Shown piece by piece: positions 32,133 to 40,712 of a stretch of DNA of 64,000 nt. Positions within the stretch are counted from its first letter, which is position 1; every line of letters starts with the position of its first letter. Made by a program: the position numbers and the translations under genes. The notes beneath the pieces are model-generated. The model had not been told where the DNA came from and ran no database searches. It saw only the letters and a program-made list of their open reading frames with translations. Where the stretch lies: contig JAFUIR010000016.1 in assembly GCA_017468395.1 (NCBI GenBank), positions 102,624-166,623 on the forward strand. Direction: 5' to 3'. Source of the stretch: Lachnospiraceae bacterium (GTDB lineage Bacteria > Bacillota > Clostridia > Lachnospirales > Lachnospiraceae).

Positions 32133-32457
32133 TTGTAGATATAAACTACGGTATATTCCTCTGTTCTATGAGGATTTTAATGAGATACTTACATATATCA
32201 GGGTTAAATTAAACAACCCTGAGGCGGCACAAAATTTAATTAATCAAGTCGAGCGTGCCATCTTAAAGCGCTCTAATTCACCAGAATCATTTGAAAAATA
32301 TCATTCTATTCGAGAACGAGAATTCCCATATTATAAAATCAGAGTGAAAAATTACACTATATTCTATGTTGTGATTGATGTTTCCAAGCATGAGAAAATA
32401 ATGGAAGTGCGAAGAATTTTGTATTCCCGTCGAAATGAAGAAGAACTTATTAGATAA
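32125..32457 (+). CDS. RelE/ParE-superfamily toxin
   Basis: This 110-residue protein has the RelE/ParE fold: [20 protein letters not shown], an Arg-rich middle, [17 protein letters not shown] and a basic C-terminus ([10 protein letters not shown]). Targets in the family are either ribosome-bound mRNA (RelE) or DNA gyrase (ParE); I cannot decide which from the sequence. A strong AGGGGGG ribosome site lies inside the antitoxin gene, and the 8-base overlap couples their translation. There is no terminator between it and eno, so eno may receive some read-through. Confidence 0.87.
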   Translation: MGSCRYKLRYIPLFYEDFNEILTYIRVKLNNPEAAQNLINQVERAILKRSNSPESFEKYHSIREREFPYYKIRVKNYTIFYVVIDVSKHEKIMEVRRILYSRRNEEELIR

Positions 32458-32546
32458 TTCTTTTTTGCATGAAATTACCACCGCAGGAAATAATGTATAG
32501 TGATTACATTTATTATGCGCTAAATGCGCAAAGAAAGGTGGCAAAT

Positions 32547-33872
32547 ATGAATCTTTATCTGGAAATTGTAGATGTACATGGCAGAGAAATTTTGGACTCA
32601 AGAGGCAATCCCACCGTGGAAGCGGAAGTGACGGTAAAAAACAGCAGAGACGGTATGCTTTATACCGGTAGGGCGGCAGTGCCTTCCGGAGCCAGCACGG
32701 GACGATTTGAGGCGGTGGAACTTCGTGACGGAGAAACAAGATACCGCGGACTTGGTGTGCAACATGCGGTGAAAAATGTAAATGACAAATTGAAATCTGC
32801 GCTGATAGGCAAGAATGCGTTGAATCAGGTGTATATTGACAGAGTGCTCATTGAAACGGACGGAACCATCAACAAAGAAAATGTAGGTGCAAATGCAACT
32901 CTTGGGGTGTCCATGGCCTGTGCAAGAGCAGCGGCTGAGGCTCTTCACATGCCTTTGTACAGTTATCTTGGAGGAATCAATACCCAGCAGTTACCTATTC
33001 CCATGATGAACATTTTAAACGGTGGTAAGCACGCATCCAATACGGTAGATTTCCAAGAGTTTATGATTATGCCCATTCAGGCGGAAAACTTTGCGGACGG
33101 ATTGCGTATTTGTGCAGAAATATATCATTGTTTAAAAAAGATTTTAAATGATAAAGGTCTTTCCACAGGCGTGGGAGATGAGGGCGGTTTTGCACCGAAC
33201 CTGCCGGACGCAGTCAGTGTGTTAGACACCATTATGGAGGCGATAAGAGCCGCAGGGTATGAGCCGGGTAAACAGATTTGTATTGCCTTGGACGTGGCAA
33301 GCAGTGAACTTTATCAGGAAGACACCGGTAATTATTATTTCCCGGGAGAGAGCAGCCTTGCGGGAAAAGAAGTGGTGCGCAGTACACAGGAGATGATTTC
33401 TTACTATGAAAATCTCTTGCAGCGTTTTCCCATTTGCTCCATCGAAGACGGACTGGCAGAAGACGATTGGGACGGTTGGCAGGAACTGACCAGGCGTATC
33501 GGCCAGCGGGTGCAACTTGTGGGAGATGATTTGTTCGTAACCAATGTAAAACGTCTGAATGCGGGCATTAAATTGAATGTAGGAAATGCTATTTTGGTAA
33601 AAGTAAATCAGATAGGTACCCTGACAGAAGCCTTTGAAGCAGTGGAGATGGCCCAAAAGAACGGATACCGTGCAGTGATATCCCACAGGTCCGGTGAGAC
33701 AGAGGATACCATTATCGCAGACATTGCCGTTGCCTTAAATGCGGGGCAGATTAAAACGGGAGCACCATGCAGAAGTGACAGGGTGGCAAAGTATAACAGA
33801 CTGCTTCGTATCGAAGAAGAATTGGGAACGGCGGCAAAATATGTAAATGTATTTGCCATGGGTGATGCCTGA
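32547..33872 (+). CDS. eno: Enolase
   Basis: This 441-residue enzyme converts 2-phosphoglycerate to phosphoenolpyruvate. Visible family features are [20 protein letters not shown] at the N-terminus, the mobile loop [24 protein letters not shown], the Mg ligands in [24 protein letters not shown] and VGDDLFVTN, the catalytic Lys in [10 protein letters not shown] and [10 protein letters not shown]. The start at 32547 follows AAAGG and aligns with the family. An in-frame ATG 78 bases upstream has no support. Length is slightly above the usual 430. It is cytoplasmic and often also surface-exposed. Confidence 0.97.
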   Translation: MNLYLEIVDVHGREILDSRGNPTVEAEVTVKNSRDGMLYTGRAAVPSGASTGRFEAVELRDGETRYRGLGVQHAVKNVNDKLKSALIGKNALNQVYIDRVLIETDGTINKENVGANATLGVSMACARAAAEALHMPLYSYLGGINTQQLPIPMMNILNGGKHASNTVDFQEFMIMPIQAENFADGLRICAEIYHCLKKILNDKGLSTGVGDEGGFAPNLPDAVSVLDTIMEAIRAAGYEPGKQICIALDVASSELYQEDTGNYYFPGESSLAGKEVVRSTQEMISYYENLLQRFPICSIEDGLAEDDWDGWQELTRRIGQRVQLVGDDLFVTNVKRLNAGIKLNVGNAILVKVNQIGTLTEAFEAVEMAQKNGYRAVISHRSGETEDTIIADIAVALNAGQIKTGAPCRSDRVAKYNRLLRIEEELGTAAKYVNVFAMGDA

Positions 33873-33902
33873 TAGAAATAAGACGAATTAATCCGAAAAA
33901 GT

Positions 33903-33943
33903 GACAAAAAATGTGCCGGGAATATTTATGCACATTTTTTGTC
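33903..33943 (+). terminator. Terminator of eno
   Basis: Perfect 14-bp stem GACAAAAAATGTGC (33903-33916) / GCACATTTTTTGTC (33930-33943) with an internal T6 run. Confidence 0.85.
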
Positions 33944-34056
33944 CAGACTTTGTTTAAAAATAAACATTGTGAATATATATTCAACAACTGTCGAAATATT
34001 GCATAAAATAACACAAACACTTTATCGTGATAACACGCTAAAATGGCGAAGATAAC

Positions 34057-34085
34057 TTGACAAATGGCTAAAAATCGCTTATTCT
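34057..34085 (+). promoter_or_regulatory. Promoter of the opp operon
   Basis: Consensus TTGACA (34057-34062), 17-base spacer, TATTCT (34080-34085). The nine bases TTGACAAAT at the -35 recur inverted as ATTTGTCAA about 60 bases downstream. The leader to the first ATG is about 150 bases. The rest of the 368-base gap after eno holds only the eno terminator and the hairpin at 34153. Confidence 0.65.
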
Positions 34086-34152
34086 AACATACGTTAAAGC
34101 GCATGCATCACTAATTGCATAATTTGTCAATTTGGACTTAAGAAGAATGGGT

Positions 34153-34177
34153 AACGAACTTATTCGTTCTTTTTTTG
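34153..34177 (+). terminator. Terminator-like hairpin inside the opp leader (possible attenuator)
   Basis: AACGAA (34153-34158) / TTCGTT (34163-34168) with a 4-base loop and a run of seven T. It lies between the promoter and oppA, so it could attenuate the operon. Confidence 0.55.
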
Positions 34178-34240
34178 AACGGTGACAGTTTAAAACAATA
34201 AAGTGACAAAGCATGGGTAAAAAATAAGGAGGAAAGTTTT

Positions 34241-36493
34241 ATGAAAAAGACTTCTAAAAGACTTCTTGCTCTGTTGTTGGCATCTGTTATGACAGTTTCT
34301 TTAGCAGCTTGTGGCGGAAACGGTAATGAAAATGTTAACGGTGGACAGGAAAGTACACCTTCTACTTCTGCTGGGGATACCCAGGAAACTACACCTGTTT
34401 CAGATGTAGTAGAAGAAGTAAAGAGCATTATTGGCAAAGAATACGGTACAGATTACGTTTCTTTATATGAGCAGTTTGGTAAGGAAGTTACCATTGCTGA
34501 TGTAACAGAAGATCCCAATACCGGATTCGCTTATATTGAACGCGATGGTGTTCAGTATGAACTTGGTCTGGACTTTTTGTCCATGGCTATGGTATACAAC
34601 ACATCTGTTCCCGCAGGTGGTTCATGGGCAACAGCTGATGATGTATACGCAAACTGGTGGAAACTGTATATCCAGAGATGGAACTATCTGCTTCCCGAAA
34701 TCCCTCTGTATGCAAACGAGTACTATGACATTTACAACACTGCTATCGGTGGCGTAAAAGAGCATCCTACAAACCCTTATTGGGGTCCCGCAGATGCTGT
34801 TATTGACTGGACATCCAGCAAAGCAGACAAAAGCATTATCCTGGGTAGTTCCACAGAACTGTCCGGTAAATTCCGTTATGCAGCTTTCGGTGCATCCAAC
34901 CCCGGTGCTTCCGATTTGGATATTCAGGAACTGACAAGAGGTCTTGAAACAGTTTGCGCTACTAAAGAAGGCGGTTATGTATGGAACGACACTGTTGTTA
35001 AATCTCACAAAGAGACAGAAAACGCAGATGGAAGCAAAACCTATGAAATCGAACTTTATGATGATCTGAAATTCAGTGATGGTTCCCAGATCACAGCAAA
35101 GAACTATCTGCTATCTCTGATGCTGTTCAGCACTCCTGTTGCAGCACAGGCTGCAGGTAAAGACCACAGATCCGGTATGCAGGTGGTAGGTTTTGACGCC
35201 TTCAATGCATATGACGGTGTTACAGGTACAAAAGAATTTTCAGGTATTCGTCTCCTTGGCGATTACAAGTTCTCTGTAACTATTAGCGCAGATTACCTTC
35301 CTTACTTCTATGATATTACTTATGCAAGTTATTCCGCAAACGATCTGAAATTGTGGATTGACGATGCTGATATCAAAGATGATGGAAACGGTGCTTACTT
35401 CACTGACAATTTCTATGAGAAAAACGGTGACAAGTATGTAAAGGCTGACCATGTTCTTGCAGCAAGTTTGAATACTAACACAGATTATCCTTACTCCGGT
35501 GCTTATGTAGTACAGTCTTATGACGATTCTGATAAGTCCACAGTATTGGTTAAGAACGAATACTTCAAAGGTAACTATGAAGGAACAGTTCCTTCTATCG
35601 AAAAGATTGTATATCGTAGAATCATCACACAGACTCAGCTTGAAGACTTCAAGGCTGGTAACGTAGATGTTCTTGCAGGTATTACAGGTGGTGCCGAAAC
35701 TGATGAAGCAATCACACTGGCTGATGGCTCCAACGGCAAATATGCTTATATCCACTATAGCCGTGCAGGTTATGGTAAATTAGGTTTCCGTGCTGACTAC
35801 GGCCCTGCTCAGTTTACTGAGGTTCGTCAGGCTATCGCTTACTGTATGGACCGTGCGAAATTCGCAAAAGACTTCACCGGCGGTTACGGTGGTGTTACAG
35901 ATGGTCCTTACTACACAGGTAGCTGGATGTATCAGGCAGCCGTAAATCAGGGTATGCTCTTAGACGCTTACGCAACTTCCGTTGACAGTGCTATCGCTGT
36001 TCTGGAAAAAGGCGGCTGGGTATACGACAAAGACGGTAACGCTTATACCGAAGGTGTTCGTTATAAGAAAATTTCTGCTGACGTAATCAGCGAAAATGAT
36101 AAGATTTACAAGTCCAAAGATGGCGCATATGTAACAACTAAGGTTGGCGACTATTATTATATGCCTCTGGTTCTGAACTGGTACGGTACTTCTGACAATC
36201 CTTTTACAGATTTGTTGGTAACAGGTCTGATGGAAGATGCTAACGTAGCAGCAGCAGGTATGGTTGTTCAGAATACTATCGGTGACTTTGCACCTATGTT
36301 GGATGAATTGTATCAGGCTGCAGTATATGGTTACTATTCAGGTACTCCTATGTACAGCTTGTTCAACTTCGCTACAGGATTTAACTCCGCAGTATATGAC
36401 TATTCATATAACCTGACAATCGATCCTTCTATGTACGATGACTATTCACTGTACTACTACAAGGATATGGCTGATGTTTATTGGCTGAAGTAA
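34241..36493 (+). CDS. oppA: Peptide ABC transporter substrate-binding lipoprotein (OppA family)
   Basis: This 750-residue lipoprotein has lipobox LAAC followed by a Gly/Asn/Ser/Thr-rich linker. The SBP_bac_5 fold is recognisable from RWNYLLPEIPLYANEYYDIY, ELYDDLKFSDGSQITAKNYL, YPYSGAYVVQSYDDSDKSTV, TQLEDFKAGNVDVLAG and FTEVRQAIAYCMDRAKFAKD. At 750 residues it is about 200 longer than the usual 540; the excess is spread through an N-terminal segment and loops in the domain after residue 300. It would deliver peptides to the downstream permeases. Codon use is highly biased, so it is probably an abundant protein. A strong terminator after it should lower expression of the permease genes relative to oppA. 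Confidence 0.93.
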   Translation: MKKTSKRLLALLLASVMTVSLAACGGNGNENVNGGQESTPSTSAGDTQETTPVSDVVEEVKSIIGKEYGTDYVSLYEQFGKEVTIADVTEDPNTGFAYIERDGVQYELGLDFLSMAMVYNTSVPAGGSWATADDVYANWWKLYIQRWNYLLPEIPLYANEYYDIYNTAIGGVKEHPTNPYWGPADAVIDWTSSKADKSIILGSSTELSGKFRYAAFGASNPGASDLDIQELTRGLETVCATKEGGYVWNDTVVKSHKETENADGSKTYEIELYDDLKFSDGSQITAKNYLLSLMLFSTPVAAQAAGKDHRSGMQVVGFDAFNAYDGVTGTKEFSGIRLLGDYKFSVTISADYLPYFYDITYASYSANDLKLWIDDADIKDDGNGAYFTDNFYEKNGDKYVKADHVLAASLNTNTDYPYSGAYVVQSYDDSDKSTVLVKNEYFKGNYEGTVPSIEKIVYRRIITQTQLEDFKAGNVDVLAGITGGAETDEAITLADGSNGKYAYIHYSRAGYGKLGFRADYGPAQFTEVRQAIAYCMDRAKFAKDFTGGYGGVTDGPYYTGSWMYQAAVNQGMLLDAYATSVDSAIAVLEKGGWVYDKDGNAYTEGVRYKKISADVISENDKIYKSKDGAYVTTKVGDYYYMPLVLNWYGTSDNPFTDLLVTGLMEDANVAAAGMVVQNTIGDFAPMLDELYQAAVYGYYSGTPMYSLFNFATGFNSAVYDYSYNLTIDPSMYDDYSLYYYKDMADVYWLK

Positions 36494-36544
36494 TTTGTTT
36501 TGAATTTATTTGGCACATTAGTTTTTCTTGAGGTGTCATAATAG

Positions 36545-36591
36545 AATCGGTGCAGGACAGAACTTTTCTGGGCTGTTCTGTACCGGTTCTT
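36545..36591 (+). terminator. Partial terminator between oppA and oppB
   Basis: Sixteen-bp stem (36545-36560 with 36573-36588) containing G-U pairs, followed by a short T-rich tail. Such an element lets the binding protein be made in excess over the membrane parts. Confidence 0.75.
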
Positions 36592-36659
36592 TTGTACTGT
36601 TAATCCGAAAGGATAAGAATTTGTCCGGATTTTGAACCGGATTTATGTGATATTAATTG

Positions 36660-36677
36660 CCGCCGCGTGGGCGGCGG
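36660..36677 (+). promoter_or_regulatory. GC-rich hairpin next to the oppB ribosome site
   Basis: CCGCCGC (36660-36666) / GCGGCGG (36671-36677) with a 4-base loop. It is markedly GC-rich for this genome and sits just before AATGAGGAAC and the oppB ATG at 36692. It could block 3'-to-5' decay or modulate initiation. Confidence 0.5.
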
Positions 36678-36691
36678 AATGAGGAACAATT

Positions 36692-37735
36692 ATGGCTAAA
36701 TATATTGCAAAAAGATTAGTATACATGGTTATGATGGTAATCGTTCTGTCCTTTGTCATGTATTTAATCTACAATCTTATTCCCAACAACCGTGCCTATA
36801 CCGATGCGAGAGCAGAGATACAGACACTGAAACAGGGACTTACAGAAGAAGAAAAAGAAACCAGGTTTGATGAAATATACCTGGAATATCAGAGAAGATA
36901 TGGTACGGATACAAACAATATGTTGGTCCGTTATTTGCGTTGGATTGGTTTATATCCCAAATATGATGGTAGTTTTGATGGACTTCTGCAAGGTAACTTT
37001 GGATATTCCTATGAGGCGCGAGATGAAGTAATCAATGTAATTAAAGCGCCCATGTTTAATACAATATTAATTAATATATTTGGAACTGTTTTTGCCCTTG
37101 GTATTGCGATACCGTTGGGAATTGTCTGTGCCGTGAAGCGTGGCAGTAAGACGGATCAGGTGGTACAGGTTATAACCATTGTAGGTTATAGTTTGCCGGT
37201 ATTCCTGTTTTGTATTCTGTTTATCTGGGTATTTTGCTCCATTTTGGGAATATTCCCGCCCAGCGGAATGAAGACTCCGGGAAGTGATTACACAGGATGG
37301 AAATATGTTGCGGATACTATGTATTATCTGGCATTGCCTTTAATTACCATGACATTCTGTTCACTCGGTGGTATGACCAGATATACCAGAGCATCCATGA
37401 TTGAAGCGCTCAGCATGGATTGCATTAAAACGGCAAGAGCAAAAGGATTGCGTGAAAAAGTAGTTATCTATTCCCATGCTTTCCGTAATGCCTTGATTCC
37501 TATTGTCACTTTGGTAGTAGGATGGTTTTTGAGCATTTTCTCCGGTTCCCTCATTATCGAGAGTTTGTTTGGATTGCACGGTATGGGTAAACTGATGATT
37601 CAGTCTTTGAGAACAGCAGATTTCGATGTTGTTATTTTGATGCAGTTATTCTATGTTGCAATTTCACTTCTTGGTAACTTGATAATTGATATTATTTACG
37701 GATTGGTTGACCCCAGAATCCGTGTCAGCAAGTAA
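36692..37735 (+). CDS. oppB: Peptide ABC transporter permease OppB
   Basis: This 347-residue inner-membrane permease has MAKYIAKRLVYMVMMVIVLS, the typical start of OppB/DppB proteins, and about six membrane segments. An outer loop of about 80 residues after the first segment (AYTDARAEIQTLKQGLTEEE) is longer than normal and predicted helical. The ATPase-contact loop is EALSMDCIKTARAKGLREKV, followed by HAFRNALIPIVTLVVGWFLS. It pairs with the unusual OppC downstream, whose gene starts 14 bases after the stop. Confidence 0.95.
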   Translation: MAKYIAKRLVYMVMMVIVLSFVMYLIYNLIPNNRAYTDARAEIQTLKQGLTEEEKETRFDEIYLEYQRRYGTDTNNMLVRYLRWIGLYPKYDGSFDGLLQGNFGYSYEARDEVINVIKAPMFNTILINIFGTVFALGIAIPLGIVCAVKRGSKTDQVVQVITIVGYSLPVFLFCILFIWVFCSILGIFPPSGMKTPGSDYTGWKYVADTMYYLALPLITMTFCSLGGMTRYTRASMIEALSMDCIKTARAKGLREKVVIYSHAFRNALIPIVTLVVGWFLSIFSGSLIIESLFGLHGMGKLMIQSLRTADFDVVILMQLFYVAISLLGNLIIDIIYGLVDPRIRVSK

Positions 37736-37749
37736 GGAGGAAGAGAAAA

Positions 37750-39681
37750 ATGAGTAAACAAAATAAGAAAAAAACTTCCTTTGGCTGGTTGAAACGCCTT
37801 TTTTGGGGAGAAGGAAAAGCATCTGCACAGGATGATGTTTTGAATGTAGAAGAAATTATCAGTCCCGGTAAGCAGATTGTTAAAAACTTTTTTGAAAGAA
37901 AGTTGGCAGTGTTTGCGCTTTGTGTAGTGCTTGGCATGTTTTTGTTTGTATTTATCGGACCTTTGTTTATGCCTAAATATTATGATGCATACACAGAGGT
38001 TACACAGAAAAACGTACCTCCTACTCTGGATATGATGTCCGTGCCTTCTGAATTGAAGGATGACATTAAAATGATTGACAGTTACGGTACTTTCAGCGTG
38101 GGCTTGTCCAACGCGGGTAAAGTATATGTTTGGGGCGCAAGTAAAATCGGTACTACCGGTTTGGACGTTGCAAATATTCCCGAAGAAGTGCAGAATGCAA
38201 AAATTGCTATGGTTGCTGCCGGTATTGACCATATTATTGCCATCGGAGAAGACGGTAAAGTATATGGCTGGGGTAATGCCCGTCTGGGACAGTATGGCGG
38301 ACCTGCAGCGGGGGAAGAAAATAATCCCAATATTGCTTACATGCCGGAAGAGGTTATGAATTGCAAGGTTGACGTGACTAATATCAAGAAACTTGTTTGC
38401 GGCTACCAGGTAAGTGCTATTTTGATGAATGACAATACCCTTTATTTGTGGGGTAATAAAAATGCGTATGCCAATATTGACAAATTTATCGGAAACAATA
38501 CTTTAACAGATATTGAATTTACACTTAACTATGTTGTTGGTGTTCCGTCAGGCGGAAAAAGCGTTTATACAGGCACAAGAGGTCTGTTTGGACAGATTCG
38601 TCCTAACATCAATGGTGAAGCAGTAGATATTATGACTTATTTGAATGGTCGTAGCATTACAAATATTATTGCAAATAACAATAATATTTGTTTGATGCTG
38701 GATGACAATTCCGTATGTTTTGCAGGCGATTTCAAATTAGACAGTGTGCCTATGGCGACTCTTGCTGCGGATGAATATTTTGTGCAGATTGAAGCAGGTA
38801 CTGACTTCTATACAGGTCTTACCAATAAAGGAAACGTATATTCTTGGGGCGGACATCTTTTGGGACAGAGTGATGTTCCCAAGAAAATGGAAGGCGTATC
38901 CCAAATTTATGCCGGTTCATTCCAGAACTATGCTGTAGATGAAAATGGTAAATTGGTAGATAAATGGGGGCTGAAAGGCTACATTTTTGGTACAGACAGT
39001 TATGGCGCGGATATATTCCAGCGTATTGTAAACGGTGGTAAAATGACCATGACTATCGGTGCGGTTGCAGTTATTATTTCTGCTGTCATCGGTATTATTG
39101 TAGGATGTCTGTCCGGTTATTTCGGCGGTAAGGTGGATATGGTTTTGATGCGTGTTATGGAAGGTTTCTCTGCGATTCCGTTCCTGCCTTTTGCTTTGAT
39201 TTTGTCTGCGGTTATGGCTCAGATGACCTTAAGTGAAAATATGCGAATTTTCATTATCATGTGTATTTTGGGTGTGTTATCCTGGACCGGACTTGCGAGA
39301 CTGGTAAGAGGACAGGTGCTTGCGGTAAGAGAGAGCGAGTATGTAACCGCTGCACAGGCTATGGGTATTAAAGCATGGAAGATTGCATTTAAGCATATTC
39401 TGCCCAACGTTATTTCTGTTATTTTGGTAAACCTGACATTGTCATTTGCAACCTGTATGCTGACAGAGTCTACACTGAGTTATTTGGGCTTCGGTGTAAA
39501 CTATCCCCGTCCGACATGGGGTAACATGCTGTACGGTGCAAACAATGCAACTATCATCAAGAACTTCTGGTGGCAGTGGTTGTTCACATCAATGTTCCTG
39601 GCTGCAACAACTATTTGTATCAATATCGTGGGTGATACATTGCGTGACGTAATGGATCCGAAATCCAGTGTTGATAAGTAA
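37750..39681 (+). CDS. oppC: OppC-type permease with an RCC1-like beta-propeller in its first outer loop
   Basis: At 643 residues this is about twice the length of normal OppC (~300). Residues ~52-75 form the first membrane segment. Residues ~105-405 hold at least five RCC1-type blades, each of the form (A/C)G-x-x-(hydrophobic)-x-x-G-x-V-Y-x-WG: FSVGLSNAGKVYVWGAS, AAGIDHIIAIGEDGKVYGWG, VSAILMNDNTLYLWGNK, IEAGTDFYTGLTNKGNVYSW, YAGSFQNYAVDENGKLVDKW. The canonical OppC sequence then resumes with YIFGTDSYGADIFQRIVNGG and five more membrane segments, including the ATPase-contact loop SEYVTAAQAMGIKAWKIAFK. So the propeller is inserted in the outer loop that faces the binding protein. Frame and codon use are continuous, so this is a genuine fusion. 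Confidence 0.92.
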   Translation: MSKQNKKKTSFGWLKRLFWGEGKASAQDDVLNVEEIISPGKQIVKNFFERKLAVFALCVVLGMFLFVFIGPLFMPKYYDAYTEVTQKNVPPTLDMMSVPSELKDDIKMIDSYGTFSVGLSNAGKVYVWGASKIGTTGLDVANIPEEVQNAKIAMVAAGIDHIIAIGEDGKVYGWGNARLGQYGGPAAGEENNPNIAYMPEEVMNCKVDVTNIKKLVCGYQVSAILMNDNTLYLWGNKNAYANIDKFIGNNTLTDIEFTLNYVVGVPSGGKSVYTGTRGLFGQIRPNINGEAVDIMTYLNGRSITNIIANNNNICLMLDDNSVCFAGDFKLDSVPMATLAADEYFVQIEAGTDFYTGLTNKGNVYSWGGHLLGQSDVPKKMEGVSQIYAGSFQNYAVDENGKLVDKWGLKGYIFGTDSYGADIFQRIVNGGKMTMTIGAVAVIISAVIGIIVGCLSGYFGGKVDMVLMRVMEGFSAIPFLPFALILSAVMAQMTLSENMRIFIIMCILGVLSWTGLARLVRGQVLAVRESEYVTAAQAMGIKAWKIAFKHILPNVISVILVNLTLSFATCMLTESTLSYLGFGVNYPRPTWGNMLYGANNATIIKNFWWQWLFTSMFLAATTICINIVGDTLRDVMDPKSSVDK

Positions 39682-39695
39682 AGGAGGTAACAGAA

Positions 39696-40712
39696 ATGCC
39701 ATTACTTGAAATTAAAAACCTTCATACGTATTTTAAAACCAAGAAGGGTATAGTGAAAGCAGTAAACGATGTTTCTTATTCCGTAGAATCCGGCAGAACC
39801 ATGGGTGTAGTTGGTGAGTCGGGAAGCGGTAAAAGTGTTTCTGCCATGAGTATATTGAATCTGCTGGATGGAAATGGTTACATCGCCGAAGGTGAAATCA
39901 TGTTTGAAGGCAGAGATATGACCAAACTTACCAAAGAAGAAATGTATCAGATTAGGGGAAATAAGATTTCTGTTATTTTCCAGGAGCCTATGACCAGTTT
40001 GAACCCTGTGTTCACTGTGGAACGTCAGCTCAGTGAACCTTTGAGGATACACCAGAAATTATCTAAAAAAGAGGCGGCAAAAAGAGCGGTTGAGATGCTG
40101 AGAGATGTACAGATTCCCAACCCCGAGGCTGTTGTAAAGCAGTATCCCCACCAGTTGTCCGGTGGTATGCGTCAGCGTGTTATGATTGCTATGGCGCTGG
40201 CTTGTCAGCCCAAGATTTTGATTGCAGATGAACCTACTACAGCGCTTGACGTTACGATTCAGGCGCAGATTCTGAAATTGATGAATGATTTGCAGAAGAG
40301 TCACGGAACATCCATTATTTTTATTACCCACGACCTTGGTGTAATCAATGAGATGGCAGATGATGTAGTAGTTATGTATTGCGGACAGGTAGTAGAACAG
40401 GCCGCTGCAAAGACTATTTTTACAGATTGCAAAGTGTCACATCCTTACACAGAAGGATTGATGCATTCCATCCCCAGATTGGATAACGAAGGAGAAAAAC
40501 TGGAACCCATTCCGGGAGCAGTACCTCATCCCCTTGCCCTTCCTAAGGGATGTAAATTTGCACCCAGATGTAAGTATTGTACACAGAAATGTATGGAAGA
40601 AGAACCTGCATTGGTTCAGGTAGATGAGAATCAATATGTACGTTGCTTCTATCCTGAGAAGGAGGTGAGAAACAGTGCCAGCCACCAAGAAAAAGTTATT
40701 GTCAATCAGTAA
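39696..40712 (+). CDS. oppD: Peptide ABC transporter ATPase OppD
   Basis: This 338-residue ATPase has Walker A VVGESGSGKSVSA, Q-loop VIFQEPMTSLNP, signature LSGGMRQRVMIAMAL, Walker B ILIADEPTTALDVTIQ and His switch FITHDLGV. The C-terminal oligopeptide-transporter region has GCKFAPRCKYCTQKCMEEEP, the cysteine segment that binds a 4Fe-4S cluster in this subfamily. Length and motifs are normal. Its last 38 bases overlap the start of oppF. It forms a heterodimer with OppF below the OppB/OppC permease. Confidence 0.96.
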   Translation: MPLLEIKNLHTYFKTKKGIVKAVNDVSYSVESGRTMGVVGESGSGKSVSAMSILNLLDGNGYIAEGEIMFEGRDMTKLTKEEMYQIRGNKISVIFQEPMTSLNPVFTVERQLSEPLRIHQKLSKKEAAKRAVEMLRDVQIPNPEAVVKQYPHQLSGGMRQRVMIAMALACQPKILIADEPTTALDVTIQAQILKLMNDLQKSHGTSIIFITHDLGVINEMADDVVVMYCGQVVEQAAAKTIFTDCKVSHPYTEGLMHSIPRLDNEGEKLEPIPGAVPHPLALPKGCKFAPRCKYCTQKCMEEEPALVQVDENQYVRCFYPEKEVRNSASHQEKVIVNQ

